This document shows positions 33,796-45,778 of a stretch of 64,000 bases of DNA, one piece after another. The stretch spans positions 42,233,424 to 42,297,423 of the forward strand of contig NC_088875.1 in the NCBI RefSeq assembly GCF_032884065.1, given 5' to 3'. Source of the DNA: Artemia franciscana (Eukaryota; Arthropoda; Branchiopoda; Anostraca; Artemiidae). The notes beneath the pieces are model-generated. The model saw only the letters and a list, made by a program, of their open reading frames with translations, had not been told where the DNA came from and made no database searches. Position 1 is the stretch's first letter. Each line of letters starts with the position of its first letter. The translations under genes were made by a program, and so were the position numbers.

Positions 33796-36010
33796 AGTGT
33801 TGCGAGAGAAACACTTTGGTTTTATTTCTTCGCTATCGATCAGTAATCACATGATCAAAGACTAATCCTCAGCGTTGAAAAAAAAACAACAAAATAGTAT
33901 TGAAAAAAGGGACTAAATTGACTTTGGAGCCAGTTCAACTTTATCCTTTTTAATCGTAGACATCGTGACGGATGAAAACTCGGAAAAATATCTTATATAA
34001 CCTAGTTGGTATCATAAAGCTAACCCTAACTTTTCAGGATCAAAATACCATAGATGACATTCTATTAATTATTACGAAACTATCTCATTGTTTTATATTC
34101 TCGTTTGTGCTTGTTTCTTCACTATCGGTTAAATGATGAAGTTGTCAGCCTATCGAAATTTTTAAAACGGTATATTCAAACAAGAACGCAATCAGTTATC
34201 ACATGACCAAAGGCTATTCCTCAGCGTTAAAAAAACAACAACTACAAAATAATATCGAAAGAAGGGACTAAATTGACATTGCAGCCAGTTGAACTTTGTC
34301 CTTTTCAATCATAGACATCGCGATGGATGAATACTTGGAACAATATCTTATATGATCTAGTTGATGTTATAAAGCTATGCGTAACTTTTCAGGATTAAAA
34401 TACCATAGGTGACACTAATTATTACGAAACTACCTCATTGTTTTACGTTATTGTTTGTACCCGTTGCATAAACGCTTAATTCCGTCAGATTTAAAGAGAT
34501 CGAATACAATGTGCACCGATTTGTACAAATTTCTAGCCCAAAGTGAATAAATACTTACTTACAAGTCCCTCTCCCGTGATAGACATTAAGCTCACCGGAA
34601 ACAAATAAATGGGTACACCAACTAGCAAAAGGTGCAAACCCCTCATCGCTGAAGATGATTGTAGCCCAACAGCCAATTATTACTTACAAGTCCCCTACAT
34701 GTCTTACCACTGGAACCAAATTGGTTTAACCATCAAATACCCCGAAAACAAATAATAGGTACACCAAATAGCAAAAGTGGCAAACCCCTCATTGCCGAAG
34801 ATGATTATGAGCTAACAGCCGTTTCTCGCCCAAAGTGAACCGATTCTTACTTATAAGTCCCTCTCCCGTGATGGGCATCAAGTTCACCGTTAAAAAATAA
34901 ATGGGTACATCAACTATCATAGTTGCAAACCCCTCATCGCTGAAGTTGACTGTAGTCTAACAGCAGATTATTACTTACAAGTCTCCTAAATGTCTTACCA
35001 CTGGAACCAAATTGGTTATACCATCAAATACACTGGAAACAAATAATAGATACACCAACTAGCAAAAGTTACTAACCACTCATTGCCGAAGGTGATTATT
35101 ACCTAAAAACTGACTGTTTCTTACAAGTCCTCTATACGTCTCACAATCTGTATCGGCCTAGATTTCGTTTCAGTGTGTACCTTACTACTGAAGTTGTCAA
35201 CCCCTTGAAAGTTTCAATCTGGTATACCTCATGAAGGAATTTTTGTACCAAAAAATAGATGTCATTTGCTTTGATCAGCTCATCAAGAGCTATCGATTGT
35301 CGTCGAAAAAAAAATTCTATCTGTCTTAGCTCAAAAGTTGATTTTTTTTTTTTGCCGTAGGCCAACTTCTAACGTCACCACTTAGAAAGGAGCAAAGGAT
35401 AAGCTCCAATTTCTTTAGCAATGAGAGAACTTTTAAAGTTTATTAGGCACATCTGATACCATTTCTCTACCGCAATCCCAAGTCCGAAAAACCGAATGAT
35501 AAACTCGGCTGAAATCACTGGGAAAATGCCACATTTTTGCTTCTGTAAATTTTTCTATTTATCACTCAAAGAAAATATATTGGCCGTGGGGCCGGGTAAA
35601 TGCCGCATATATTTAACACTTATAGATTTTAGTCCATCTTCAATTTGAAAGTGGTGCCTTCCTGCTTGCCTGCTAAAACGGAGCTTTCCACTTGAAAGCA
35701 GAAACATAGTTTGATGAAACGAAAGCTTGGCTGCACAACTCCTCTCTGACATAGGCTATATAACTTCACTTCACTTCGCACACCTTAGGCTCTGGCTCGT
35801 GGACAAGCAAAAACCATCCTTTTTGGCCCCAGGCAAGAGTTCTGCGGAGCTTTCCAAAATGTAATGTTATATTCATCAATCCGGCCTGAGGTCCACATTT
35901 CCTGTAAAAACCGGACAGGTTAGACCCTTACCAGTTTCTAGGAATAAGCTGAGATCGGCGGCATAGGAAAAAAAAACCGGGACAAAACCAAAGTGTTGCT
36001 CTCGCAACAC
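33796..36010. repeat. Segment bounded by 27-bp inverted repeats, with internal tandem arrays
   Basis: The ends 33796-33823 and 35984-36010 (gtgttgcgagag…cactttggtttt) are reverse complements with one mismatch. Inside are a tandem pair (33838-34066 and 34190-34412, about 80% alike) and an array of ~150-bp units (34540-35135) sharing cttacaagtcc, ggtacaccaactagcaaaag and caaacccctcat. An unassigned stretch follows (35136-35983). No transposase frame is seen, and no target duplication is evident. Confidence 0.5.
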
Positions 36011-37080
36011 AAATATAATGGAATATCATATTGTAAAGGCGAACTTAACGTGGGAGCAGTCGGACGCGATGGAGAGGTTTAATTTCGGGCATTGTTTGTA
36101 AGTTTCAACTTAATGCTGTAAGTATACCCTTTTGACAATCTACACGCTTATAGCGCACTGATTATGGTTTAACACCACTAAATGTTCCCTGAAAGCTTCA
36201 GCTTACTACCCTTGGCTCCAATAGCATCAATATCGTAGTGGTGGCAGTAGTATTAATAATAGCATGCACATGGCATCTTCTGTTTTTTTCAACATCCCCC
36301 ACAACACATACTGAAAGTTTCAACTTGATACCCTAAACAGTTCCTGGGACATTGCTCATACGTCCTTTTGACAACTTGCTTGCACACAGTGTGTTTTGAT
36401 TCAATTTAATATCCTCTCAAAATTCCCTGAAAATTTCTCCTTAATAGCCTTAGCTTTAGCAGTAGTAGTAGTAGCAGCAGGAATAGTCAATAGCAGTAAT
36501 AATAGGCCTTGGAGCCTTAGTTTTTTGACCTTAGGACTATTTTGAATGAAATAATTATCTCAAAATTTGATCGGAAAAAGATTATGGGGGTGGTTGCCTG
36601 CTGATAACTTTTAAATTCCAAAAAGGACACCGTAACTTTCGATTTCCATTTGATTGAGCCTCCTCCAAAGTTTATAAGACCACCTATTTGCATAACTTAG
36701 AAGGGGCAGCTTGCATAATTTACAACGCTTTCTTCCGGGACTGGAAGGGCGATGTTAACCCCAGAGGCACGGCTGTTTGACCTTTGGACTATTTTAAACA
36801 AATGGCTTTCTAGAAATTTTTGATCGGATGCGTTTGGGGGAAAACCCAGGCGGTGGGAGGCTGGCTGCCCCCCAATAGTTTTGACACATTTAAAAAGGGC
36901 AGTAGAGCTTTTAATTTCCAATTGAATGAGCCCCCTGTGAAGTTTGTACAACCACCCTTTCTATATGAAGTACCTCTGGGAAAAAAAACAAATAAATAAT
37001 AATACATTAAAGTCTTATGGCCATTTACTATAGATGAAACCAAAGCTTTGCCTCTGACTTAAACAGGTGAGCAGAACTTT
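36011..37080 (+). repeat. More trinucleotide-bearing units, then two copies of a palindrome-flank repeat
   Basis: 36110-36490 repeats the 13090-15210 unit twice with (GTA/GCA)n. 36500-36690 and 36770-36960 are two related copies with ttgaccttaggactatttt…aaatttgatcgg…tgagcc, resembling the flanks of the palindromic repeats at 53030-53170 and 53820-53960. Confidence 0.65.
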
Positions 37081-38990
37081 CAATTTCCATTCTAATAAAC
37101 ACCCAAAATTATCCAGAGGAAAAATGGGGGGGGGATTTATCTGAGAGGCGGGAATTTTCCAGGGAAAAACATCTAGCACCAACTAAATATCACAAATTTC
37201 GGGATAAGAGCATTTTGCTTTGCTGTATAGGCTTGTACATATCTGAAATATTGTCCCCATCTAAATATCACAAAATAATCCATCACATCCATCATCCATA
37301 TCACAAAATCCATCACAAAATAATACAGCTTTGAATGTCCAACTCACTATAAAAGTCTTTCTAGCTTTAAAAGGTCACTATAAAAGGTCTTTTAGCACTA
37401 TAAAGGTCACATCCATATCACAAAATAATCCAGCTTTGAATATCCAATTCACTATAAAAAGCTTTTTAACTTGTGTGATTGTATCATGATTAAAATAGTT
37501 TACCGCAATTTTCATAATCAGTTCAAGTTTCATCCCTTGTCCGTGATCTGCTGAAAAATCCCAAACTGGGTTGAGTTTATTTGGAATCTTTTAGAAATGT
37601 CTCCCTATGTAACTAAATCCTACAACTAATCTAAGAAATACTAAGAAATTCTAAATTTCATCCTTAGTGGTTATTTCCTATTTTCGTTTTGAGTCACTTC
37701 ACAGACTTCATCTATAATACTTGAGAGATGACGCTACGGGTGGTGCTGATTCGCATGTTTGAGATTCATGATCAAGTGTAAATTTGTTCAATTGCTTTTA
37801 ATTAACAAGAAGCTTGCAAAACTTTTCACTTTATGGGTAATTAACCCATAGTATTATTTACAAAATAAGCCTAAAGATTAAACAAAGTGACTCGGCATTT
37901 TCAGGAACTTAAATTGTTCCTACAAGATTACACTGCAGTTTCTTGGTGGTCTCTAAATGTTGAAATAAACAAATAGCAGTGTTATCAATTGTGGTTAGAA
38001 AAGTAGATTAAGTATAGATGCCCCCCTCCTCTCTCCCTAGATTTTGAGAAACACCTTTTATTAGTATATTTTACTTATAATACTTTTTTGGTATTTTTCT
38101 CGGAGAGAGACAAAATTAGCCCCTCTAGATTTTGAAAAATTTACCCCCCCCCCCAGAAACAAGATTTCGTAAATTGAAATCACTGCATGAAAGGAAGATT
38201 TTTTCTATAAACAAAACAATCAAAAAATCCTAATGTTCGACGGAAAAGATTTGCGGTTTAATGGCATGGATTAGACGCTTACACTTAAAGGTCTATTGGT
38301 CTCAATAGACAGGGGTAGACTCACTGTCAAAAGATACACAGGGATATGCATCTCGGGCCATACATCCAGGGTGCTTCCACTTTCTACATCGATGTTTCTA
38401 ACCCGACTGCTTTTGTATCTCAAGCCTCTTAGTGTACAGATAATTTTCAAACGAGTCTTCCGTTGGGATTCTAATTTGGGATGGGTATAATCTAATTGAA
38501 GGAGGGGTTCAGCTCACCCTCTTTTCAAATCTCAGGACTATTTATAATAATCAATATGAGCTTTAATCCAGTTTATGTGCCCTAATGCAAATAATATTTT
38601 AACAAAATTTGAATTCAATTACATTAAGAATATTTCTACCTACTAGCTTATAGTTTAACTGCTTATAGTTTAATTATAGCTTAACGTTTTCGCACTAGCT
38701 TATAGTTTAACTGCCCCCCTCAGTGCCTACACATGTAAATAATTCATACGAGTATAGAGGGGTGCAGACAACCTATCAATATGTATACGGGGGGGGGGAG
38801 CAAATTTGTCGTTTTTCAATTGTTTGATTGTTTTCAATTATAATTGTTGTTTGTTTGATTATAATTCAATTATTTTGCCTGATAATACAGTACATGTTAA
38901 ATATCCCGACCATGCTCGAGAAGTTTGATCTGTAAGATCTGAGAAAAACCGGTCTTTATTTCTGTACTAGTTTACATTTAGCTTAGTCTC
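37081..38990. other. Mostly unassigned sequence
   Basis: Small local repeats only: cacaaaataatccagctttg with cactataaaa near 37270-37460, and ctagcttatagtttaactgc twice near 38640-38720. Several C or G runs are present. No gene supported. Confidence 0.5.
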
Positions 38991-39500
38991 ATTGAGAAAC
39001 AAAATAATTTTTCTTAACTGAATGTAAGGAGTGACATTAAAACTTAAAATGAACAGAAATTACTCTGAAAGGGGCTGTTCCCTCCTCAACACCCACTCTT
39101 TACGCTCAAGTTTGGCTCTTTCTCTTAATTCTACTTTATAAAACAGTAAAGAACTTTAGCGTAAAGAGCGGGTCGTTGAGGAGGGAACATCCTTTTTCAT
39201 ATACGGAGTAATTTTTTCGTTTTAAGTTTTAATGTCGCTCCTTACTTTCAGTTAATTTTTTTTTTAATTTCTGAACGTTTTTGAAATAATGCATGCTTGA
39301 TTTTGGCTCTCCGCATATGAATAATTAGAAAGAATTTTGCATAATTTTTTTTTTTTTTTTTTGGCTGAATGGCTTTCTCTTAGTTTGGATCGGACGATTT
39401 TGAGAAAAAAGGGGTAGTGGAGGAGGTCTAGTTGCCCTCCAATTTTTGGTTACTTAAAAAGGCAACCAGAACTTTTAACTTGTATACCTCTTTTTATACT
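38991..39500. repeat. Palindromic repeat with right flank
   Basis: Palindrome 39005-39255: left arm ggctgttccctcctcaacac…actctttacgctcaag, right arm ctttagcgtaaagagcgggt…gaggagggaac. The right flank (39260-39500) has gctttctcttagtttggatc…ttgccctccaatttttggtt, shared with 52935-53170. Confidence 0.8.
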
Positions 39501-39566
39501 TTGTTGCGAAGGTAGATTGTTTACATTCCAGTTATCCGCGCTAGACTGGCAACGGCAAAAACACAC

Positions 39567-39569
<3 letters not shown>

Positions 39570-39639
<70 letters not shown>
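39570..39639. repeat. 70-A homopolymer
   Basis: An uninterrupted run of A with CACTGT before and CACTCACT after. Poly-Phe/Lys frames through it are not genes. The exact length is likely to be uncertain in the assembly. Confidence 0.9.
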
Positions 39640-39640
<1 letters not shown>

Positions 39641-40540
39641 ACTCACTCGGTAAAAAAAAAACGCCAGGCGTGTCTCGGGCTTTAGGTTTGTAGTGTGGTT
39701 TGGCTGTTTAAAAAAAATGGCTATAAACCTTCTCGATCTATTTGAAAAAGATAAAAAAAAAAGCAGATCAAACAAGCTTTGGTCTACATTGCCTTGCTGA
39801 CGCTTACTTTGAGGACAGCTTAGTAACTTGTTCTTTCGCAGATACAATCTTTAGGTATGACAGCGAATGGTCCGTTTAGGTATCTTAGTATTCCAAATCA
39901 CTCCATAAATGGCAGTCCCTGTCGTGCAAAGACCCATGCGTTTTCGGTTCCTTTTTGTACAAGAAACAGGTTTGTATGACCTACCATATTTGGATTTGTA
40001 ATACCAGATGATTTTCTCGGGCGTCTAATTTATTCCGTGAATCATCACCAGGTTTCAATTCAGCTTGAGTAACTAGCTAAAAATGTTGTTACAAGTTAGT
40101 TATTATTTGGCAAAACATGGCGATAGCTTCGTAATTTTAAAGAGTTTATGGATGTCTATATTTGGTGTCCATAATTCAGACATATGTGTTTACTGGAAAA
40201 TTTAATTTTCGGTGAAACCTTTTATTTTGGTTAAATATGCCCCCACATATGGGATACAAACAGAGTGAAAAACGTTTAAAAATGATCTGGTTAATGAGAT
40301 TGAGCTGGCAACTCAATCTCAATTAAGTGAATTTCTGAAATAAAGTTTAACCTTATTTCTGCAATGCTTTTTGTCAAAAGAAACCCCAAGTGACAATTCT
40401 AACGAAAAAAAGCCTTTGGTATTATATTCAGTTTTAAAATATTAAAATATCCCTCTGGGATTTTTAGGCTCTTAAATTGCAACTTTACTTTGAAACTAGC
40501 GTTAAAACATTTGTTTAGCGGATTTTTCTGGGTACCCGGC
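39640..40540. other. No recognised feature
   Basis: Ordinary AT-rich sequence between the A run and a LINE tail. No sustained frame. Confidence 0.5.
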
Positions 40541-40544
40541 TGAC

Positions 40545-40888
40545 CGACTGTATTTCAAACAGAAGGTTGTACGAAAAATGTGGTTCAATCCCGCTCTCTA
40601 GGGCTACAACGAAAGAAAGGTTGAGATGGCTAGGCCACGTTCTGCGGATGAAGGATGACAGATTGCCGAAGATTGTCCTTTTTGGCCATCCGTCTGGGGC
40701 TAAACGGAAAGCAGTTCGTCCTCGTCTGGGGTGGAAGGATGTCATAAATAAAGATTTAAAGGAAATGGGAACTTCCTGGGAGGGTGTAAAAAGAGAGACC
40801 TTTGATAGATTGGGTTGGAGGAGGAGCGTGCGTAGCTGTGTTGGTCTCAGGCGGCTTGGTGCTGCTATGAATTAGCAGTAGTAGTTAA
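40545..40888 (+). pseudogene. LINE C-terminal fragment with (AGT)n tail
   Basis: The frame reads RRLYEKCGSIPLSRATTKER, LRWLGHVLRMKDDRLPKIVL, then RPRLGWKDVINKDLKEMG and a stop after LRRLGAAMN at 40875. The LRWLGHVLRM…RLPK…RPR..W.D…DL phrase is the standard end of many arthropod LINE ORF2 proteins after the RT domain. It has no start codon of its own: the piece is 5'-truncated, as expected from incomplete reverse transcription. A short cagtagtagt tail follows. The same C-terminus with a longer (TAG)n tail occurs at 44820-44915 on the other strand. Confidence 0.8.
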
Positions 40889-41209
40889 AACATTTACCAC
40901 TGCGGTATTCGTCGGTTAATAGAAAAACATTCAAGAATTATGCTTATGTTACATCTCAGAAAACCGGTTTCACAGCTACAAAAACAAGTGATGGATAATA
41001 CAATGCATTGGACTTAGACAAAATGCATTGGACTTGTACAATTTAGGCTATATATTTGCAAATTAGGGGAGGATAGGTTAGATTGCCATAATTTTGTATC
41101 TAAAGTATTATTTTATCATCATGTTTGGTTATATTTCATCAGGATTAACCTAACTTTACTTCTTGGGTGTGTTTCCAATAACCAATAAGTACCACTACTG
41201 CTACTAACT

Positions 41210-42330
41210 CATGTCCCAGAGATCCTCATGGGTCGCAATAGGTCAAATCCTTACCAAAGTTGCTTCCAAAAATATAAAATCTAAACCTCCATCTCATCGA
41301 AAATTAATTGCCGATAGAAAATCATGTTTTCCGAAACATCACCAAAATTTTCGTTCGCTATGTCTGGCAACGGGCACCAGTACTTCCACTATTCCCGTGT
41401 TTCGGGCTTCCTATCATGGATAGTCATGTTTTCCAAAACCTCGGCAAAAATTAATGTTCTAAAGGTCCAACAACGAACACCAGTACTTCCACTATTCTAT
41501 AATATTTTGGGATTTGGCTGAGAAAGTTGTGTTTTCGTAAATCTCACCGGAAATTAAACGCTAAAGAAAATTGTATTTTCCAAAACCTCACTAGTGTTCA
41601 CCGTGGCTGGCAGCAGGCACCAGCACTTCCGCTATTCCCAAATTTTTCAGGATTCGCTGATAGAAAATCATGTTATCCAAAACATCACCGGAAATTTATG
41701 TTAGCAATGTCCGGCAACGGACACCATTACTTCCACTATTCCTGGGTTTTCGGGCTTCCTCTGATAGATAGTCATGTTTCCGAAACCTCGCCGAAAATTA
41801 ATGTTCTAAAGATCCAACAACAAACACCAGTACTTCCACTATTCTATAATTTTTCGGGATCTGGCTGATAGAAAGTTATGTTTTCCTAAATCTCACCGAA
41901 AATTAATCTCTAACACAAAATTGTATTTTCCAAAACCTCACAAGTGTTCATAGTGGCTGGCAGCAGGCACCAGCACTTCCGCTATTCCCGGATATTCCAG
42001 GTTTCGCTTATATAAAATCAGGTTTTACAAAACCTTGTCGATAAGTAATGTTCGCAATGTCTGGCAACGACACTAGTAGGCTACTTCCACTATTCTCGAA
42101 TTTTTGGGAAATTTACTGATAGAAAATTGTGTTTTCATAAATCCCACCAAAAATTAACCGCTAATAGAAAATTATACTTTCCAGAACCTCACCGAAAACT
42201 AATGTTCGCATCCACTATCCTATCCTCTATCCTCCACTATCCTCTAATTTTTGGGGGTTCACTTGACAGAAAATTGTGGTTTCTGAAATTGCAGCGAAAA
42301 TCAATGTTCGCAAACAAAATAAACGGTAAC
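41210..42330 (+). repeat. Satellite array, ~110-bp subunits in a ~340-bp higher-order unit
   Basis: Subunits share gatagaaaatcatgttttcc, tcaccgaaaattaatgttcg and caccagtacttccactattc. The gatagaaaatcatgtt phrase with full context recurs at about 41313, 41651 and 42008. Frames through it are by-products. Confidence 0.8.
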
Positions 42331-42629
42331 TCAATATACAAATCTTTATTTTTGGGGGATGCAGCGGTAACTAAATGTACAAATATTTATTTTTGGGGAG
42401 ACTTGGAGAATCCAATTTTCCTTCGGGGAAGTTTTAGGACTAAGGAACTTGGGGATTGTGGACTCAGAAAAACCATTTCGATGTAGATTCAAGCTGGTTT
42501 TGCGATTACTAATGCGGGAGTAAACAAAATATTCATAACAAACCTCCAAATTCTGGAATAAATAGAACTTCATTTCCTTCCTGTTCCAAGAATAAGGGAA
42601 ACTCAACCCGCAACTTTTTTTCTTGTAAA
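42331..42629. other. Short duplication, otherwise unassigned
   Basis: A ~45-bp pair (cggtaactcaatatacaaat / cggtaactaaatgtacaaat) at 42326-42400; nothing else recognised. Confidence 0.5.
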
Positions 42630-43985
42630 CGACCTTGCTTAATGTCTTAAACTTTATAATACTGTCATTTACCAGACCTGGCTTAAAGTCTAAAATTTAA
42701 CGATATCCTTATTAAATGACTTGGCTTAAAGTATAAATTTTTATGATATCTTCATTTAAAAGGTCTGGATTAAGGTCTAAGTTTTTATAATTCCCTCATT
42801 TTGAGCGACCTGGCTTAAGGTCTAATTAATCCTCATGAAATGAGAAATGAGTCATTTGAGATGAGAGTCATGAGAGTAATGATATTCAGTCATGAAATAA
42901 GTCTAATGATATCCTTGTTTAAACAACCTGGCTTAAGGTCTAAAAATTTTATGATATCCTCTGTTAAACGACCAGGCTTAAGGTATAAAATTTTATGATA
43001 TCACGATTTGAACGACCTGGCTTAAGTTCTAAAATCTTATGATCCCCCTGTTTAAACGACCTGGCTTAAATTCAAATTAATGCTCATGAAATGAGAAATG
43101 AGTCATTTGAGATGAGAGTCATGAAATATGTCTAATGATATCCTTATTTAAACAACCTGGCTTAAGGTCTAAAATTTTATGATATCATCATTTAAACGAC
43201 CTGGCTTAAGGTCGAATTATTCCTCATGAAATGAGACATGAGTCATTTGAGATGAGATTCATGTAATAGGTCTAATGATATCCTTATTTAAACAGCCTGG
43301 CTCAAGGTTTAAAAATGTTATGATATCCTCATTTAAACGATCAGGCTTAAGGTATAAAATTTTATGATATCCTGAATCAAACGACCTGACTTAAGGTCTA
43401 AAATTTTATGATATCCTCTGTTAAACGACCTGGTTTAAGGTCTAAAATCTTATGATCCCCCAATTTAAATGACCTGGCTTAAGGTGTAATTAATCCTCAT
43501 GAAATGAGAAATGAGTCTATTGAGATGAGAGTCATGAAATGAGTCTAATGATATCCTTATTTAAGTAGCCCGGCTTAAGGTCTAAAATTTCATGATACCC
43601 TTATTTACACATTCAGGCTTAAGGTCTAAAATTTTACGATATCCTCATTCAAACGACTTGGCTTAACTTCTAAAATTTTATGATTCCCCCATTTAAACGA
43701 CCTGACTTAAGGTCTAATTAATCCTCATGAAACGATAAATGAATCTATTGAGATTAGAATCATGAAATGAGTCTAATGATACCCTCATTTAAACAACCTG
43801 GCTTAAGGTCTGAAACTTAACGATATCATCAATTAAACGACCTGAATTAAGGTATAAAATTTTATATCTTCATATGAGGTATAAAATTTTATATCTTCAT
43901 ATGACCTGGCTTGAGATCTAAAATTTTATGATATCTTCATTCAACCGACCTGCCTTAAGGTCTGAAATATTATGATATCAATCTG
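42630..43985 (+). repeat. Satellite array of ~45-bp units
   Basis: The core unit is gacctggcttaaggtctaaa plus attttatgatatcctcattt. A longer variant containing cctcatgaaatgagaaatga and gagatgagagtcatgaaat appears near 42833, 43083, 43223, 43498 and 43727, giving irregular higher-order spacing of 140-275 bp. Confidence 0.9.
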
Positions 43986-44577
43986 GTTACCAAAAATACA
44001 CTTTTGCATGTCAACATCGTTACATATCAAAAAATATTTTAAACCTTTTAATCGGTGCAAAGACTGTTCATGCTTCTATCAAGTTTTCTTCCTGGCATTA
44101 ACTAGAAAATTATTGGGTATCAAAAAATAAAACAAAATGAAATTAAATCAATGGTCATTAATATCAAATAAAAAAAACTTCAAAACAATTTATAACATTC
44201 AAACATCACAGAAGACTATCGAAATATATCGAGAGAAACAATAATCCTTGGCACATGTTAACAAAACACACCGGGACGTGGATAAAGATAGGACAGCCAA
44301 GAAGAAAACGTCTTTCCGGTCGTTGGAGTCCGGTCGTCCGGTCCGGGAAACTCTCAATTTCTCCTAGAAGAAAAACAAACTTAACCAACTTAAAGCTTCA
44401 AAATATTCAAAAATTTCGTAAACCAAAGATTTTTAAAATACAATTCAACCCCCAAACAGCTCAACCCAAAGAAACAGGGAAATATACCAACGGGTCTTGG
44501 TGATTTCACAGGAAGATGGGGATTAAAACTTGCCAGCGCCACAAGCAGTGTAGCATCTGGCGACTTCATTAAAAAGT
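43986..44577. other. No recognised feature
   Basis: An 82-codon frame at 44255-44503 is open but matches nothing I know and has no supporting signals. A slightly GC-richer patch lies at 44270-44350. Confidence 0.4.
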
Positions 44578-44967
44578 AGACTAGATTTTTGCTTATAATA
44601 ATTGTTGATAGTTGTTAATTAATTAGTTAATTAATTAGATAGTTAATTAATTAATTAGTTAATTAATTAGTTAATTAATTAGTTGTTAATGAATTAGATA
44701 GTTGTTAGTTGTTAATTAGAGAGAAAGCTGGGTTATTGATATAATAATCTGCAATATCACATGTTAAAAGCTGCAACTTCTTTGTAAGTGTTAATAAAGC
44801 AGCATTTTTTTATTTTTCAACAATTATTATTACTACTACTACTACTAACAACAGACCGCAGTACCAAGCCTCTGAGGCCAACACAGCTACGCATGCTCCT
44901 CCTCCATCCTAATTAACAACTAACAACTCCTTCATCAGCAATTATTATAAGCAAAAAAATCTAGTCT
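44578..44967. mobile_element. Small inverted-repeat element (~390 bp) containing a LINE tail
   Basis: Outer arms agactagatttttgcttata (44578 on) and its complement ending at 44967 pair over about 30 bp with a two-base indel. Inner arms gttgttagttgttaattag (44702-44720) and 44908-44927 pair again. Between them are (TTAA)n-like DNA (44620-44700) and, on the minus strand, a LINE C-terminal scrap with (TAG)n (44820-44915). No target duplication is clear. Confidence 0.55.
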
Positions 44968-45778
44968 GCACACAATAAACCTTGGAAAGCAGGGAGAAAT
45001 CTCGGCAAGTTAAATAAGCTAGTTTCATTTAAGCTGGTAGGCCTAGTTGTGACACATTTCTGCTTTAATTACCTTCCCCTCATTATAAAATTCCTAGAAC
45101 GACAAGCATACAGACACTTAGGATAAAACAAAATTGCCTAATACCAGGTGGCGTTGGTAATTTTCCTTTTTGACACTAGCACCAGTTTTCTCTTTTATTA
45201 GTTCCACATACGCTTTAGCCCAAGCCCTAAACAACTCGACTGTAAAACCTTCAACCAAACATGAATTTGACATCGCACTATCAAATTTTTTTTTTATTAT
45301 TATTTTTTTTTACATTAGTGATTATGGACAAGCAATATCCATTTTTCTAATAGCTCCTACAGAATATCTGTCGAAATAATAATAATAAAAAAACAATACA
45401 AAAACAATCAAACACCCAGGGGCACTGATTCACAAGAATTTATTGAGGGAGAGGGGGGACTGCAAAATGTATTTTAATACCTACATGTGGGAAATTCTGT
45501 TGTCTTTTTTTCAACGGAAATCCAAAAAAGGTATTTTTAAGTGAAACTACTAAAAAAGTGTGTTTTTTTTTAAACTCTTATTGGCCCGCTGCATAAGCCT
45601 TCACATAAAATGGCTAACTTTGGAGGTATTAATTGCAAGTGTATTATGAGTGGTGCTTACATGAGTAGCTCCCCCCCCCTCTGTAGCAAAATAAAACATT
45701 GTTGGAGGTTATTTTAACAGAGAATGATTACGAGAAGCACCTTGTGTCGTATATTTCCTTTTCACGGTCGAGATTAAC
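44968..45778. other. No recognised feature
   Basis: AT-rich spacer with T and C runs. A 69-codon frame at 45170-45379 has no motif I recognise. Confidence 0.45.

Noticed and set aside
39521-39847. Poly-Phe frame across the A homopolymer
   Set aside because: Simple homopolymer translation.
44255-44503. 82-codon frame as a gene
   Set aside because: Basic, low-complexity composition with no recognised motif and no splice or promoter context.
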